Source: an uncultured Acidobacteriia bacterium
GTDB taxonomy: Bacteria > Acidobacteriota > Terriglobia > Bryobacterales > Bryobacteraceae
DNA: 64,000 nt
NCBI GenBank assembly: GCA_903828455.1
Contig: CAIKMJ010000077.1
Span: 1 to 64,000 of the forward strand
Direction of reading: 5' to 3'
Shown here: one piece after another, positions 63,203 to 64,000 of the stretch
Position numbering within the stretch: the stretch's first letter is position 1
How the letters are laid out: each line of letters opens with the position of its first letter
The notes under the pieces: model-generated
The model's input: the letters and a program-made list of their open reading frames with translations, nothing else
What the model was told of the DNA's origin: nothing
Database searches by the model: none
Translations under genes and position numbers: made by a program

Positions 63203-63230
63203 AACCGGCGCGCGCGGCGGCGGCAGCAGG

Positions 63231-64000
63231 CTACAGGAAGTAGTCTTTCACCTTGTCGAGCAGCCCCTTTTCGTGCGGCTCGTTGTCGGGCGGCATGGTC
63301 TCGGCAAGCTGTTCGAACAGTTTGCGCTGCTCGCGGGATAGTTTGGTCGGGATCTTCACGTTGATGTGAACCACCACGTCGCCGCGTCCGCGTCCCTGCA
63401 CTTCCGGCACGCCGCGCCCCTTGAGGCGCAACTCGGCGCCATTCTGGGTGCCTTCGGGAACCGGGAGCCGGTGCGGCCCTTCGAGCGTGGGCACGGGGAT
63501 TTCGTCCCCGAGCACGGCCTGCGCCACCGTGATCGGCACGGTGCAGTGCAGGTCGTTATCGACGCGTTCAAAGACGGGGTGATCCTTGACGGTGAAGAAA
63601 ATGTAGAGGTCGCCGGTGGGTCCGCCGTTGGCGCCGGGCTGGCCTTCGCCGGCCACGCGCAGGCGGTTGCCGTCGCCGATGCCGGCCGGCACGGTGACGC
63701 GCAGCTTCTTGTTCACGCGGCGCGCGCCTTCGCCCCGGCAATCGCGGCAGGGCTGCTTGACGATCTGGCCGGCGCCGCCGCAACTGGAACACGTGCGGCG
63801 GACGGAAAGAAAGCCCTGCGAGTAAGTCTGTTCGCCGCGACCGTGGCAGGCCGGGCACGTGATGGTTCCGCTGCCCGGTTCGGCGCCCCTGCCGCCGCAG
63901 TGGCCGCAGGCTTCGAGCTTGGGAATCTGAATCTCGACCGCTTTGCCGAAGGCCGCTTCCTCGAAGGTCAGCGTCATGTCGTAGCGGAGATCGTCGCCCT
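63231..64000 (-). CDS. dnaJ: DnaJ, C-terminal part (cut by window end)
   Basis: Hsp40 co-chaperone of DnaK. The gene runs off the right edge, so the J domain and Gly/Phe linker are not visible; the frame is open to base 64000 and reads GDDLRYDMTLTFEEAAFGK at the junction. Four zinc-finger motifs are intact (CGHCGGRG, CPACHGRG, CSSCGGAG, CRDCRGEG). The two substrate-binding domains follow, with LYIFFTVKDHPVFERVDNDL and GDEIPVPTLEGP. The C-terminus ends normally at KDYFL. Confidence 0.95.
   Translation of the reverse strand, partial: GDDLRYDMTLTFEEAAFGKAVEIQIPKLEACGHCGGRGAEPGSGTITCPACHGRGEQTYSQGFLSVRRTCSSCGGAGQIVKQPCRDCRGEGARRVNKKLRVTVPAGIGDGNRLRVAGEGQPGANGGPTGDLYIFFTVKDHPVFERVDNDLHCTVPITVAQAVLGDEIPVPTLEGPHRLPVPEGTQNGAELRLKGRGVPEVQGRGRGDVVVHINVKIPTKLSREQRKLFEQLAETMPPDNEPHEKGLLDKVKDYFL

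Overview
The window is GC-rich chromosomal DNA from a Gram-negative bacterium. The gene set points to Acidobacteriota, most likely a Solibacter/Bryobacter-type lineage. This is inference from the outer-membrane machinery (TonB/ExbBD, an RND tripartite pump), a meso-DAP type MurE, a PEP-CTERM protein and a planctomycete/acidobacterial-style cytochrome c-copper monooxygenase fusion. No marker rRNA is present to confirm it. There are no rRNA genes, insertion sequences, prophage or CRISPR arrays.

Layout. 1-5442: end of secD, secF, then a TonB-ExbB-ExbD-ExbD-TPR lipoprotein operon closed by a strong terminator. 5473-10411: Rsh (ppGpp), a DUF971 protein, two OmpR/PhoB-type response regulators without a kinase and with a Pho-box-like operator between them, and a Sua5/YrdC enzyme. 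10415-15511 (minus): MaoC, HtrA, CoaE, FolD, a universal stress protein, a degenerate receiver and an exported rhodanese. 15549-22057 (minus): HAD hydrolase plus adaptor-RND-outer membrane factor pump. 22126-23253: a small decayed island holding an intact ParD antitoxin, a frameshifted ParE toxin and a frameshifted DUF4145 gene. 23350-27693: a large repeat-bearing TonB-family protein, a Lon-substrate-binding-domain protein, shikimate kinase and a glycerate kinase.

27915-44657 is the division and cell wall (dcw) cluster: mraZ, rsmH, ftsL-like, ftsI, murE, murF, mraY, murD, ftsW, murG, murC, ftsQ, ftsA, ftsZ. It is tightly packed, lacks murB and ddl, and is preceded by a promoter and four MraZ-box-like repeats. 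44664-47614 (minus) holds a LuxR-type regulator, a receiver-PilZ protein and a CpaE/TadZ-like ATPase. 48480-51178 holds thiO, the RNase P RNA gene, an opposed tRNA-Met(CAT) and thiG. 51448-58485 holds a small membrane protein, a PhzF-like protein, then a plus-strand run: a 47-residue membrane microprotein, an SSS symporter, a PAS/receiver protein that has lost its kinase ATPase domain, a Tat-exported degenerate ThDP-enzyme-like protein and a phosphopantetheinyl transferase. 58548-64000 holds a secreted phosphoesterase, the cytochrome c-copper monooxygenase fusion, a PEP-CTERM protein, an unknown secreted protein and the start-truncated dnaJ.

Most notable signals. (1) Many operon heads carry a TANNNT-type -10 element 6-8 bases before an ATG/GTG, the signature of leaderless mRNAs. 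(2) In two unrelated genes, ftsZ and the small membrane protein, the stop-codon region is tandemly repeated with a period not divisible by three, placing TAA in all three frames. (3) There is a Pho-box-like triple repeat upstream of an orphan regulator. (4) The 52.6-58.5 kb operon combines several degenerate signalling and ThDP proteins of unknown purpose.
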